Of a stretch of 64,000 nucleotides of DNA, positions 8,475 to 17,424 are shown in pieces (within the stretch, counting starts at the first letter, position 1; every line of letters starts with the position of its first letter). Below the pieces are notes generated by a model. It worked only from the letters and a program-made list of their open reading frames with translations, ran no database searches and was not told where the DNA came from. A program made the position numbers and the translations under genes. This DNA comes from Burkholderia paludis (GTDB lineage: Bacteria; Pseudomonadota; Gammaproteobacteria; Burkholderiales; Burkholderiaceae): assembly GCF_000732615.1 (NCBI RefSeq), contig NZ_JPGL01000029.1:1-64000 (forward strand), written 5' to 3'.

Positions 8475-9434
8475 ATGCGGCGCATGAAGACACGACTGAT
8501 CGGCTATCTCTATCTCGCCGCCGCGATGGCGGGCGTCGGCAGCACCGTGATCGCGAGCCGTCTCGCGGCCGGCGGCCTGCCGCCGTTCACGGCCACGGCG
8601 CTGCGTTTCCTGATCGCGACACCGCTGCTGTTCGCGCTGATGCGGATGCAGCGCATGCGCTGGCCGCGCCTGTCCGGACGCGACGCGGCGCTGCTCGTCG
8701 TCCAGGCGGCGGCAGGCGGCGTCGGCTATACGGTGCTGCTGATCAGCGGCACGAAGCTGTCGTCGCCGCTCGACGCGGGCGTGATGCTCGGCACGCTGCC
8801 CGCGATGTCGACGCTGATCGCGGCCGTCGTGCTGCGCGAACGGCAGACGCCGCGCGACTGGGCAGCCGCCGCGCTCGCCACGGCCGGCGTACTGTTCGTC
8901 ACGTTCGCGCCCGGCCAGGCGATGCCGTCGCTCCGGACGCTTGCCGGGGACGCGCTGGTGCTGGCCGCCGTCGCGTGCGAAGCCGTCTTCATCCTGCTCA
9001 ACCGGCGGCTGGCCGCGCCGTTGCCGCCGCTTGCGCTGTCCACCGCGATGTCGGGCCTCGGCTTCGTGCTCGCCATCGTGCCGGCCGCGCTCGAATGGCG
9101 TGCGGTGGCAGCCGGCTGGACCGTCGGCGCCGTGTCGGCGATCGTCTACTACGCGCTGGTGCCGACCGTGCTCGGCTACCTGTGCTGGTATGCGGGATCG
9201 GCGCGCACGAGCGGCACCGAGGCCGCGCTGTTCACGGCCGTCGCGCCGGTGTCGGCCGTCCTGTTCGCCGTCGCGCTGTTCGGTGAAACGCTCAACGGCA
9301 CGCGGGTCGCCGGCATCGCGCTCGTCGTCGCGGGCATGCTGGTCGGCGCGACGCGGCGGCGCGGGCCGCCCGCCCCGGCACACGACGCGCGGCCGCTACC
9401 GCCGGCCCGCCCGGCGCCGACCGTTACCGACTGA
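8475..9434 (+). CDS. EamA/DMT-family transporter
   Basis: A 319-residue inner-membrane protein with ten predicted membrane helices arranged as two EamA repeats (first about 8-135, second about 150-290). The second repeat carries the usual LNGTRVAGIALVVAGM ending. The C-terminal tail (295-319) is proline-rich and soluble. The family exports amino acids and other metabolites; the substrate is unknown. The start may be ATG 8475 or ATG 8484. It follows the AraC gene after 181 bp. Confidence 0.85.
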   Translation: MRRMKTRLIGYLYLAAAMAGVGSTVIASRLAAGGLPPFTATALRFLIATPLLFALMRMQRMRWPRLSGRDAALLVVQAAAGGVGYTVLLISGTKLSSPLDAGVMLGTLPAMSTLIAAVVLRERQTPRDWAAAALATAGVLFVTFAPGQAMPSLRTLAGDALVLAAVACEAVFILLNRRLAAPLPPLALSTAMSGLGFVLAIVPAALEWRAVAAGWTVGAVSAIVYYALVPTVLGYLCWYAGSARTSGTEAALFTAVAPVSAVLFAVALFGETLNGTRVAGIALVVAGMLVGATRRRGPPAPAHDARPLPPARPAPTVTD

Positions 9435-9625
9435 CCCGCGCCCGTCGCGCCATCGCTGCCACGACGGCCGTGGCGTCCCGCCGCGAGGCCCGTCGATCCC
9501 GCGGCCGCGCCGGCCATTGTAGGAATGTGTCCGCGCGCCGCAAAACCGTTGCACGCCACCCGGCGAGATGCAATATTCGCGTGACCGGGACCTTCGACGC
9601 CCATCGGACGACCATACGCCACGCA

Positions 9626-10198
9626 ATGAACAGGAAAGAAGCCAGAACGAGAATCGCGGTGCTGATGTCGGCGGGAACGAGGAAGGCCGACGTGCTGGCC
9701 GACCTGTCCGGGCAGGGGCTCAAGGAGCGTGTGCTCGCCGGCCTGATTGCGTCGCGCCCCGATCCCGAACGCTGCCGCAAGAACAAGGTGCACGTCCGGA
9801 TCCTGGTCGCGATCGGCATCGTCCAGCTCGCGAACAGCCTGATGCTCGCGTACGACTATGCGACGGCCGCCGACGGCATCGGCGTATCCGGCGCGCTCGG
9901 CGCCGGCCTCGCCGTGCTGTTGCTCACGCTGACCGTGATGCTGTCGCTGCTGTTCATCTGGGGCTTCGCGACCCATCGCGTCGGCGCCTATCACGCGTTC
10001 ATCCTGCTGGCGCTGCTGCAACTGCCGAGGACCGTCGCCGCGCTCGGACGCGATCCGTCGAGCGCGCTGCCGAGCCTCGTCGTCACGGTCCTGCTGGTGG
10101 GCTATGTCTGGTTCGTGCGCAACCGGATGTTTCCCGACTACGGCTGGTTCACGCCGCGCAAGGTGGCGGGCCGCTACGCATTCGTGGAACACGCGTAG
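9626..10198 (+). CDS. Conserved membrane protein, unknown function
   Basis: A 190-residue protein starting with a basic soluble segment (1-55) that contains a helical MSAGTRKADVLADLSGQGL element. Four hydrophobic helices follow, at about 56-78, 92-117, 122-140 and 148-164. The start at 9626 avoids a low-complexity Arg-rich extension present in the longer frame. It ends 19 bp before a strong bidirectional terminator. I do not recognise the family. Confidence 0.7.
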   Translation: MNRKEARTRIAVLMSAGTRKADVLADLSGQGLKERVLAGLIASRPDPERCRKNKVHVRILVAIGIVQLANSLMLAYDYATAADGIGVSGALGAGLAVLLLTLTVMLSLLFIWGFATHRVGAYHAFILLALLQLPRTVAALGRDPSSALPSLVVTVLLVGYVWFVRNRMFPDYGWFTPRKVAGRYAFVEHA

Positions 10199-10217
10199 CG
10201 CCGCCGGCCGACAAAAA

Positions 10218-10263
10218 AAGACGCCGGGCCGCCCCGCGATCGCGGGACGGCCCGGCGTCTTTC
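10218..10263. terminator. Bidirectional Rho-independent terminator
   Basis: A GC-rich hairpin of about 19 bp (AAAGACGCCGGGCCG against CGGCCCGGCGTCTTT) is flanked by an A run on the left (10213-10219) and a short T run on the right. It separates the convergent membrane-protein and entericidin-like genes. Confidence 0.92.
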
Positions 10264-10283
10264 GCATTCCGGAACCGGTAGGC

Positions 10284-10418
10284 TTACTTGGCCTTTTCAG
10301 CCGTATCGCTGATCGCCTGACCACCCTTCGAAATGTCCTGCCCCATGCCGGCGACCGTATTGCAACCGGCGAGTGCGGCGGTCACCACCAGCAGCATTGC
10401 AGCAATCGTACGCGTCAT
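10284..10418 (-). CDS. Entericidin-like small lipoprotein
   Basis: A 44-residue protein with signal peptide MTRTIAAMLLVVTAALAGC, where LAGC is the lipobox with Cys19, followed by N-T-V-A-G-M-G-Q-D-I and an Ala/Lys-rich end. This is the EcnA/EcnB pattern: small outer-membrane lipoproteins linked in other bacteria to stationary-phase lysis or envelope stress. CTCTCC just upstream on the plus strand (10424-10429) gives GGAGAG as ribosome site. The longer frame extending upstream is not credible, because it would bury the signal peptide. Confidence 0.88.
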   Translation of the reverse strand: MTRTIAAMLLVVTAALAGCNTVAGMGQDISKGGQAISDTAEKAK

Positions 10419-10588
10419 TCTCACTCTCCTTCGAATCGACAAGCCCGACGGGCGAAGCGTTTGCGGCGTGGCGCCCGTGCGATGCAGGGCACGGGGCCTG
10501 ACCTGATTATACGGAGACGAACGCCGCGCGCCAGTACGCAGCCGCCGAGTGTCAGCGACACCGCATGGCGCGCTCGCGCAGATTTTCC

Positions 10589-10616
10589 TTGACTTCAGTG
10601 CGGCACGAACTAATAT
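10589..10616 (+). promoter_or_regulatory. Sigma-70-type promoter of pyrB
   Basis: TTGACT (10589-10594) and TAATAT (10611-10616) are separated by 16 bp and followed by a short leader. The -10 box lies inside the palindrome 10612-10632. Confidence 0.7.
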
Positions 10617-10632
10617 ACGCATCGCGTATATT
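10612..10632. promoter_or_regulatory. Perfect palindrome (likely operator) in the pyrB promoter
   Basis: AATATACGC, a 3-bp spacer and GCGTATATT form perfect 9-bp arms overlapping the -10 element, 18 bp before the ATG. Its position fits repression. A related site (TATACGC-N3-GCGTAGA) lies inside the gene at 10861-10877. Confidence 0.75.
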
Positions 10633-10650
10633 TTCTGTCAGGAGCCGCCA

Positions 10651-11946
10651 ATGACCGTTCCCCAGCAAGCCTTCCTGCGCGACGCCATGCGCCGCCTCAA
10701 CATGACCCGCGAAGCGTTCGCCAATCGCATCGGCGTCAGCCGCCGAGCACTGGATACGTGGCTGCTGCCCGACGATTCGCAGGAATCGCGCGGGATGCCC
10801 GAGATCGTCGAGCGCTTCGTATCGGAAATCGTCGAGCGCTCGGAACCGGATGGCGGTATCTATACGCAAAGCGTAGACAATCAGGGGCTCGCGAAGCAGT
10901 TCCTGTTCGAAGGGAAGCCGCAACTGCTGTCGGTCGACCAGTTCTCGCGGGAATCGGTCGAGGCGCTGTTCCGCGTGGCCGACGTAATGCAGCCGATCGC
11001 GCGGCGCCACAAGATTTCGCGCGTGCTGGAGGGCGCGGTGCTCGGCAACCTGTTCTTCGAGGCCAGCACGCGCACCCGCGTGTCGTTCGGCGCGGCCTTC
11101 TGCCGGCTCGGCGGCTCGGTGTGCGACACGACGGGCTTCACGTTCTCGTCGATGGCCAAGGGGGAATCGATCTACGACACGAGCCGCGTGATGGCCGGCT
11201 ACGTCGACGCGCTCGTGATCCGCCACCCGGAGAAAGGCTCGGTGGCCGAGTTCGCGCGCGCGACCAACCTGCCCGTGATCAACGGCGGCGACGGCCCCGG
11301 CGAGCACCCGAGCCAGGCGCTCCTCGATCTCTATACGATCCAGCGCGAGTTCTCGCGGCTCGGCAAGATCGTCGACGGCGCGCACATCGCGCTGGTCGGC
11401 GATCTCAAGTACGGCCGCACCGTGCACTCGCTCGTCAAGCTGCTCGCGCTGTACCGCGGGCTCAAGTTCACGCTCGTGTCGCCGCCGACACTCGAAATGC
11501 CGGCCTACATCGTCGACCAGATCGCGACGAACGGCCACGTGGTCGAACAGACGACCGACCTCGCGGCCGGGCTGCGCGGCGCGGACGTCGTCTACGCGAC
11601 GCGGATCCAGAAGGAGCGCTTCACCGACGAATCGTTCGAAGGCTACACGCCGGATTTCCAGATCAACCAGGCGCTGGTCGACTCGGTCTGCAAGCCCGAC
11701 ACGCTGATCATGCACCCGCTGCCGCGCGACAGCCGCCCCGGCGCGAACGACCTGTCGGTCGACCTGAACCGCGACCCGCGCCTCGCGATCTTCCGGCAGA
11801 CCGACAACGGCATCCCGGTGCGCATGGCGATCTTCGCGGTGCTGCTCGGCGTCGAGAACCTCGTCCAGCATTCGATGCGCGACGCGACGTGGCGCCCGCC
11901 GGCGTACCTCGGGCCGGAGGATGCGGTGTTTCACGGCGTCGATTGA
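10651..11946 (+). CDS. pyrB: Aspartate carbamoyltransferase with N-terminal HTH extension
   Basis: A 431-residue protein whose last 350 or so residues are an aspartate carbamoyltransferase catalytic chain. It has the carbamoyl-phosphate loop STRTR (about 139-143), H219-P-S-Q and H355-P-L-P-R. It would join carbamoyl phosphate and aspartate in pyrimidine synthesis. Unusually, residues 1-65 look like a helix-turn-helix DNA-binding segment (MTREAFANRIGVSRRALDTWL at about 18-38), linked through an Asp/Ser-rich turn. Catalytic chains are usually near 310 residues, so the extension is real extra sequence: the ATG has AGGAG 6 bp upstream and the frame is open throughout. No pyrI or pyrC follows. Autoregulation through the palindromes is inference. 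Confidence 0.9.
   Translation: MTVPQQAFLRDAMRRLNMTREAFANRIGVSRRALDTWLLPDDSQESRGMPEIVERFVSEIVERSEPDGGIYTQSVDNQGLAKQFLFEGKPQLLSVDQFSRESVEALFRVADVMQPIARRHKISRVLEGAVLGNLFFEASTRTRVSFGAAFCRLGGSVCDTTGFTFSSMAKGESIYDTSRVMAGYVDALVIRHPEKGSVAEFARATNLPVINGGDGPGEHPSQALLDLYTIQREFSRLGKIVDGAHIALVGDLKYGRTVHSLVKLLALYRGLKFTLVSPPTLEMPAYIVDQIATNGHVVEQTTDLAAGLRGADVVYATRIQKERFTDESFEGYTPDFQINQALVDSVCKPDTLIMHPLPRDSRPGANDLSVDLNRDPRLAIFRQTDNGIPVRMAIFAVLLGVENLVQHSMRDATWRPPAYLGPEDAVFHGVD
10861..10877. promoter_or_regulatory. Second TATACGC-type palindrome inside pyrB
   Basis: TATACGC, AAA, GCGTAGA repeats the core of the promoter palindrome with one mismatch and the same 3-bp spacer, about 247 bp downstream. It falls in the part coding for the linker after the HTH. 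Confidence 0.45.
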
Positions 11947-12023
11947 GCCGCATCGAATCGCCCGCGCCCGCCCGCCATCGTGTCGGCCCGGGCGGGCGAA
12001 CCTGCCCGACACGAAACACACGC

Positions 12024-12052
12024 AACGCGCCGCCTTGCACGGCGCGTTTTTC
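12024..12052 (+). terminator. Rho-independent terminator after pyrB
   Basis: AACGCGCCG and CGGCGCGTT pair around a 7-nt loop and are followed by TTTTTC. Confidence 0.87.
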
Positions 12053-12734
12053 AATTTCAGCGTGACCGACGCGCGTCGCAACCGGGCGCCATCGCGGCCA
12101 CGGATCGGGCGCGTGACGCCCCCTCGCATCGAATCGCGCGCCGTCGTTCGGCGGCGCTCAGGCCGTTCGCGTCGGCCGCGCCGACGATAAGACCGTCGAA
12201 GCCCGCGGCTTGGACCCGCGCACGAAAGCGCGGATACGCATTTCCCGCAGCGCCGTCGACGGCATCCGCCATCGAATCGGCTGCACCGCACGACACGCCG
12301 CTCGACACCCCGCCGCAGCCGCTCTCGCCGACATCCGCCAGGCGATACCGCCACGCCCGATCATGTTTCCGCGGAACCGGTCGTGGACAGAAACAATGTT
12401 TGACGTTTCGACGTTCGACGCACCGGGCCACTCGATCACGGCCGCCCTCGGCTCGCGCCGCAGCGGTTCGGCAATGACGTTCGTGTCGGCACGGGTCATT
12501 CGAAGTGCGTCGAATCGGCGGGCATCCTGTCGCGCCGGACGTCGAAATCGACGTCTCCGGCCTCTCGCCCGGCCTCCGCCGAGGGTTCCCGGCCAAAGCC
12601 AACCGACCGGCAGGATAGCCCGCCCGAACACGTCACGCTCGCCGGCCGGAAATGCGCGTCGCCTCCGGCCATTTAGCTCCCCCTTCCGCCCCGCCCACCA
12701 CCTTCGTCGACAATTTCCTTACAAATATAAACAA
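12053..12734. other. Gene-free stretch between pyrB and the iron operon
   Basis: About 680 bp. The frames open here on either strand give Arg/Ala-rich translations with no signal peptide, motif or ribosome site. I see no RNA gene. The last part (from about 12680) becomes AT-rich and holds the promoter of the receptor gene. Confidence 0.6.
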
Positions 12735-12750
12735 GAACGCTTCTCATTTA
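12735..12750. promoter_or_regulatory. Fur-box-like site
   Basis: Read on the minus strand, TAAATGAGAAGCGTTC resembles Fur boxes of the AATGAGAATCATT type. It lies in an AT-rich promoter region about 110 bp before the siderophore receptor gene. Confidence 0.55.
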
Positions 12751-12861
12751 ACTTGAAATTACATAGAATGCCGCCTGAAAACAAATCGTAATAATTCCCG
12801 GCGCCGTGCACATTTCGGCAACACACCGCCCCGGGGCCACACCACGAGGTTGAAGCACAAC

Positions 12862-15102
12862 ATGAAGTCCCGTTCCGACGAGCTGAAGCTCGGCAAACTC
12901 ACCACCCTGTGCAGCGTGCTCGCCGCGAGCCCCGCGTTCGCCGACGGCGCGCCGCCTCCGGCACCGGCCGGCACCGAAGGCCATCTCGCGCCGATCGAGG
13001 TCCAGGGCAAGGGCGAGCACAGCTACAAGGCCGACTTTTCCGCTTCCGCGAAATTCACGGCGCCGCTCGTCGACACCCCGAAATCCGTCACCGTGATCCC
13101 GCAGGAACTGATCCGGAACAGCGGCGCGTCGACGCTGACCGAGGCGCTGCGCACCGTGCCCGGCATCACGTTCGGCGCCGGCGAAGGCGGCAACCCGCTC
13201 GGCGATCGCCCGTTCATCCGCGGCTACGACACGCAGGGCAGCATGTTCATCGACGGCATGCGCGACACGGGCGCCACGACGCGCGAAATCTTCAACACCG
13301 AGCGCGTCGAGATCACCAAGGGCTCCGACGGCGCGTTCGGCGGCCGCGGCGGCGCCGGCGGCAGCATCAACCTGATCACGAAGGCGCCGCACCTCGGCAC
13401 CACGGCCGCCGCGAGCGCGGGCCTCGGCACCGACCGCTATCGCCGCTTCACGGCCGACGGCAACTGGCAGTTCGCCGAACACGCCGCGTTCCGCCTGAAC
13501 CTGATGAGCCACAACAACGACGTGGCCGGCCGCGATGCGGTCAACAACGAGCGCTGGGGCGTCGCGCCGTCGATCGCGTTCGGCCTCGGCACGCCGACGC
13601 GCGTGACCGCGAGCTACTACCACCTGTCGACGGACGACCTGCCTGACGGCGGCATTCCGTACCTTTACGGCTTCAATCTCCCGAAGGGCGTCGCCACCGA
13701 CGGCCCGGCGCCCGTCGACCGTCACAACTTCTACGGCCTGATCGACCGCGACTTCCGCAAGACGACGTCGGACATCAGCACACTCCGGATCGAGCACGAC
13801 ATCACGCCGTCGCTGACGGTCCGCAACACCACGCGCTACACGGAATCCACCCAGGACTACATCTGGACGCAGCCCGACGACAGCCAGGGCAACGTGGTCA
13901 ACGGCAAGGTCTGGCGGCGCGCGAACACCCGCAACAGCGCGATCAACAGCATCGCGAACCAGACCGAGCTGTTCGGCGAATTCCGCACCGGCCCGCTCAA
14001 GCACAATTTCACGACCGGCATCGAGCTGTCGCGCGAATGGGGCAAACGCGACACGTACAACGTCGCCGCGGGCAACGGCAAGATCTGCCAGAACGGTATC
14101 GGCGCGGCGTCGGGCTACAACTGCACGAGCCTGTGGTCGCCGAACCCCAGCGACCCGTGGGCCGGCTCGGTCAAGCGCAACAACGATTACTCGCATGCCC
14201 GCACCGTGACGAAGTCGATCTACGGCTTCGACACGATCGAGCTCACGCCGCGCTGGCAGGTCAACGGCGGCGTACGCGTCGACGACTACTCGACCCGCTT
14301 CACCGACACCCGGGCCAACGGCGGCAAGACCACCACGCGCGACGACACGCTCGTGAACTGGCAGGCCGGCCTCGTGTTCAAGCCCGCGCAGAACGGCAGC
14401 ATCTACGCGTCGTACGCGACGTCGTCGACGCCGGCCGGCATGCTGCTCGGCGAAGGCAGCGAAACGCAATCGCTCACGCCGGGCCGCGGCGGCGTCGGCT
14501 CGAACGCCGATCAGTTGTCGCCCGAGAAAAACCGCAGCATCGAGGTCGGCACGAAGTGGAACGTGTTGAACGACAAGCTGTCGCTCACCGCCGCGCTGTT
14601 CCAGATCGACACGACGAACGCGCGCGTGACCCTGCCGAACAACCAGTACGCGATGGTCGGCAACAAGCGCGTGCAGGGTCTCGAGCTCGGCGTCGCGGGC
14701 CAGCTCACGAAGCAGTGGCAAGTGTTCGGCGGCTACACGTACATGAAGAGCGAACTGCGCGACAACGGCAAGGACGTCGCGAACAACGGCAAGCAGTTCC
14801 CGAACACGCCGAAGCACAGCTTCACGATGTGGTCGAACTACGACGTGACGCCGAAGTTCACCGTCGGCGGCGGCGCGTTCTACATGTCGCAGGTGTTCGG
14901 CGACACCGCGAACCAGCACGCGGTGCCGTCCTACTGGCGCTTCGATGCAATGGCGCAGTACCGGATCAACAAGAAGCTCGACCTGCAGCTGAACGTGAAC
15001 AACCTGTTCAACCGCACCTACTTCGACCAGGCGTATCCGGCGCACTACGCGTCGATCGCACCGGGCCGCTCGGCGTTCGTCACGCTGAACGCGCGCTACT
15101 GA
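12862..15102 (+). CDS. piuA: TonB-dependent siderophore receptor (PiuA/Fiu-like)
   Basis: A 746-residue outer-membrane receptor. After an N-terminal export region (about 1-30) comes the plug domain (about 55-165, with [15 protein letters not shown] and the [22 protein letters not shown] region). A 22-strand barrel ends in L-N-A-R-Y with a terminal aromatic residue. Fiu/PiuA receptors take up iron bound to catecholate compounds, using TonB energy. An ATG at 12862 is preferred; a TTG at 12850 has a better-placed GAGG and could be used instead. The two following genes, Sel1 and PiuC, repeat the gene set seen with piuA in Pseudomonas. Control by Fur is likely from the upstream site. Confidence 0.9.
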   Translation: MKSRSDELKLGKLTTLCSVLAASPAFADGAPPPAPAGTEGHLAPIEVQGKGEHSYKADFSASAKFTAPLVDTPKSVTVIPQELIRNSGASTLTEALRTVPGITFGAGEGGNPLGDRPFIRGYDTQGSMFIDGMRDTGATTREIFNTERVEITKGSDGAFGGRGGAGGSINLITKAPHLGTTAAASAGLGTDRYRRFTADGNWQFAEHAAFRLNLMSHNNDVAGRDAVNNERWGVAPSIAFGLGTPTRVTASYYHLSTDDLPDGGIPYLYGFNLPKGVATDGPAPVDRHNFYGLIDRDFRKTTSDISTLRIEHDITPSLTVRNTTRYTESTQDYIWTQPDDSQGNVVNGKVWRRANTRNSAINSIANQTELFGEFRTGPLKHNFTTGIELSREWGKRDTYNVAAGNGKICQNGIGAASGYNCTSLWSPNPSDPWAGSVKRNNDYSHARTVTKSIYGFDTIELTPRWQVNGGVRVDDYSTRFTDTRANGGKTTTRDDTLVNWQAGLVFKPAQNGSIYASYATSSTPAGMLLGEGSETQSLTPGRGGVGSNADQLSPEKNRSIEVGTKWNVLNDKLSLTAALFQIDTTNARVTLPNNQYAMVGNKRVQGLELGVAGQLTKQWQVFGGYTYMKSELRDNGKDVANNGKQFPNTPKHSFTMWSNYDVTPKFTVGGGAFYMSQVFGDTANQHAVPSYWRFDAMAQYRINKKLDLQLNVNNLFNRTYFDQAYPAHYASIAPGRSAFVTLNARY

Positions 15103-15105
15103 TCG

Positions 15106-15861
15106 ATGGAGGCCGTGTCGCTGAAGGCGCTCGCGCAGGTATCGCCGCGCGAATTCGCCGACATCCTGGCCGGGCCGCCCGAGCGCGCCGCCGCGTGGGT
15201 CGCGGCGGCCGCCGACAACGGCATCGTCGAGGCGCAGGCCGTCTACGGGCAGTACCTGCTCGACGGCCGCGGCGTCGCGCGCGATCCGGCCGCCGCGTTC
15301 AACTGGTTCCGGCACGCGGCGCGGGCCGGCCACCCGATGGCGATGAACATGCTCGGCCGCTGCTACGAGTTCGGCTGGGGCACGGCCGCGTGCGCGCCGG
15401 TCGCCGTGTACTGGTACCGGCTCGCCGCGCAGGCCGGGCTCGACTGGGGCATGTACAACTATGCGACGGCGCTCGCGCTCGGCAACGGCGTCGCCGAGAA
15501 CCGCCCGGACGCGCTCGACTGGTTCCGCCGCGCGGCCGCGCTCGGCCATGCGAAATCGATCAACCTGATCGGCGGCTTCTACGAGGACGGCTGGGTCGTG
15601 GCGGTCGACCGCGACGCCGCGTACGACCACTATCGCCGCGCGGCCGTTGCCGGCGACTTCCGCGGCCAGTTCAACCTGGCGCGGCTGCTCGCCGAGCGCG
15701 GCCGCATCGACGAAGCACTGGCCTGGCTCGCACGCGTGCCGGCCACCGCAACCCCCGCGTTCGTCGCGAAGATGCACGCGTATCTCGCGTCGTCGCCGAT
15801 CGACGCATTGCGTGCGGCGGCGCTGCAACTGCAGCCGCACGGCATGGAATCCGCATCATGA
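15106..15861 (+). CDS. Sel1-repeat (TPR-like) protein of the iron operon
   Basis: A 251-residue protein with at least four Sel1 repeats (about residues 43-190), each with the A-x-x-x-L-G/A-x-x-Y and W-F-R-x-A-A-x-x-G-x pattern. No signal peptide is visible, so it is probably cytoplasmic. It begins 4 bp after the receptor stop and its stop overlaps the piuC start. Pseudomonas carries a similar Sel1 gene next to piuA-piuC, but its job is not known; a scaffold or helper role is inference. Confidence 0.87.
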   Translation: MEAVSLKALAQVSPREFADILAGPPERAAAWVAAAADNGIVEAQAVYGQYLLDGRGVARDPAAAFNWFRHAARAGHPMAMNMLGRCYEFGWGTAACAPVAVYWYRLAAQAGLDWGMYNYATALALGNGVAENRPDALDWFRRAAALGHAKSINLIGGFYEDGWVVAVDRDAAYDHYRRAAVAGDFRGQFNLARLLAERGRIDEALAWLARVPATATPAFVAKMHAYLASSPIDALRAAALQLQPHGMESAS

Positions 15862-16541
15862 TGCTTCATATCCCGGGCGTACTGACGAAAGCGCAGGTCG
15901 CGCAATGCCGCGAACGACTCGATGCGGCCGCATGGGTCGACGGCAATGCGACGTCCGGCGCGCAGTCGGCGCTCGCGAAACGCAACCGGCAATTGCCGGA
16001 AGGCTCGCCCGTCGCGCGCGCGGTCGGCGACGCGATCCAGGACGCGCTCGCGCGCCATCCGCTGTTCTTCTCGGCGGCGCTGCCGCTCAAGGTGTTTCCG
16101 CCGCTGTTCAACCGCTACGAAGGCGGCGAGACGTTCGGCACGCACGTCGACAACGCGATCCGGCTGCTGCGCGGCACGGATTTCCGCGTGCGCAGCGATC
16201 TGTCGGCAACGCTGTTTCTCGAGGAACCCGATGCGTACGACGGCGGCGAACTGTGTGTCGAGGATACGTACGGCATGCATCGCGCGAAGCTGCCGGCGGG
16301 CGACCTCGTGCTCTATCCGGCGTCGAGCCTGCATCACGTGACGCCCGTCACGCGCGGCGAACGCGTCGCGTCGTTCTTCTGGATCCAGAGCATGGTGCGC
16401 GACGATGCCGACCGCACGCTGCTGTTTCAGCTCGATACGCAGATTCAGCAGCTTTCCGCCGAGAAAGGCGCGAAGGACCCGATGGTCATTGCGCTGACGG
16501 GGATTTATCACAACCTGTTGAGGAAGTGGGCGGACGCGTAG
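15858..16541 (+). CDS. piuC: PKHD-type Fe(II)/2-oxoglutarate dioxygenase (PiuC-like)
   Basis: A 227-residue hydroxylase. Iron ligands are H96-x-D98 (in GTHVDNAIR) and a distal His at 159/160 in SSLHHVTPV. The R166-x-x-R sequence after it would hold 2-oxoglutarate. Length and motifs match the YbiX/PiuC family. The ATG overlaps the Sel1 stop codon (ATGA), so expression is coupled. In other bacteria the gene lies with catecholate receptors under Fur; the substrate is unknown, possibly a siderophore or its breakdown product. Confidence 0.9.
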   Translation: MMLHIPGVLTKAQVAQCRERLDAAAWVDGNATSGAQSALAKRNRQLPEGSPVARAVGDAIQDALARHPLFFSAALPLKVFPPLFNRYEGGETFGTHVDNAIRLLRGTDFRVRSDLSATLFLEEPDAYDGGELCVEDTYGMHRAKLPAGDLVLYPASSLHHVTPVTRGERVASFFWIQSMVRDDADRTLLFQLDTQIQQLSAEKGAKDPMVIALTGIYHNLLRKWADA

Positions 16542-16614
16542 CGCATCGCGGCCACACTGACCGCGCAGTCACCCATCCCTCCCGACGCTTGCACCACGTC
16601 GGAATCCGTGCCTA

Positions 16615-16638
16615 AAATGACCATCGTCAAATGACCAT
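16615..16638. promoter_or_regulatory. Direct repeats before the toxin-antitoxin pair
   Basis: AAATGACCAT occurs at 16615-16624 and again at 16629-16638, 14 bp apart, ending 9 bp before the antitoxin ATG. The position is typical for an antitoxin-bound operator. Confidence 0.55.
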
Positions 16639-16647
16639 GCTCATATC

Positions 16648-16887
16648 ATGATGCCGCACGCTCCCGTCTCGAAATCCGAATTCAAGGCTCGCGCACTCGA
16701 ATACTTCCGGCTCGTCGAGGCGTCGGGCGAAAGCCTCATCGTCACCGATCACGGCAAGCCGACGCTCGAAATCCGCCCCTATCGCGCCCGCGAAGCTCAG
16801 CCGTTGGACATATTGCGCGGCTCGGTCATGCGCTACGACAATCCTCTCGATCCGATTGCGGAAGATGACTGGGAGGCGTCGCGGTGA
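16648..16887 (+). CDS. Phd/YefM-type antitoxin
   Basis: A 79-residue protein. The N-terminal part (VSKSEFKARALEYFRLVEASG, then LIVTDHGKPTLEIRPY) follows the Phd/YefM DNA-binding fold, and the acidic, Trp-containing C-terminus (PIAEDDWEASR) should wrap the toxin. ATG 16648 and 16651 stand in tandem. Its stop overlaps the GTG start of the PIN toxin by 4 bp. Antitoxins of this family repress their own operon, and the direct repeats just upstream are the likely site. Confidence 0.88.
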   Translation: MMPHAPVSKSEFKARALEYFRLVEASGESLIVTDHGKPTLEIRPYRAREAQPLDILRGSVMRYDNPLDPIAEDDWEASR

Positions 16888-17279
16888 TCGTGCTGGATAC
16901 GCATGCATTGGTGTGGTGGGTGGCGGGCGACCCTTCGCTCAGCAAGAAGGCGCGAAGCGCGATCGAGCGCGCGCGGAGCGAAGGCGCACTGGCCGCGTCC
17001 GCGATCTCCGCGTGGGAAATCGCGATGCTGGTGCGGCACGAGCGCCTCGCCCTGACGATGGATGTCGACGCATGGCTCGCCACCGTCGCACGAATCGACG
17101 GCATGCGCTTCGTGCCCGTCGACGCCGACATCGCCACGCAGTCCACCGCACTGCCCGGCACGTTCCACAAGGATCCGGCCGACCGCATGATCGTCGCCAC
17201 CGCGCGGCGGCTGGGTGCGCCGCTCGTCACGCGAGACGAGAAAATCCGCGCATACGCGCACGTCAAGACGCTCTGGTAA
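16884..17279 (+). CDS. vapC: PIN-domain (VapC-family) toxin
   Basis: A 131-residue PIN ribonuclease toxin starting at GTG 16884. The acidic active-site residues are visible: D5 in MIVLDTHALVWW, E46 or so in SAWEIAML, and D97 with D100 or so in KDPADRMIVATAR. VapC toxins cleave tRNA or rRNA when free of antitoxin. The pairing with a Phd-type rather than VapB-type antitoxin is common. It is coupled by overlap to the antitoxin. Confidence 0.88.
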   Translation: MIVLDTHALVWWVAGDPSLSKKARSAIERARSEGALAASAISAWEIAMLVRHERLALTMDVDAWLATVARIDGMRFVPVDADIATQSTALPGTFHKDPADRMIVATARRLGAPLVTRDEKIRAYAHVKTLW

Positions 17280-17424
17280 GCGCCGCCGCTCCGGCCGCCA
17301 CGCGTCCTCCGCCGCACCGTGGCACAGTGGCGATTCGTCTGACCAAACGACCACGGCCACCCCGCCTCGCGGCAGCATCGGCACGTGGCCCGTCACCGCC
17401 GTCTTGCCACGCGTCCCCGTCATC

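Noticed and set aside
12748..15840. 1030-residue open frame opposite the siderophore receptor
   Set aside because: Shadow of the receptor gene: very Arg/Ala/Val-rich, no motif, while the plus strand has an intact TonB receptor.
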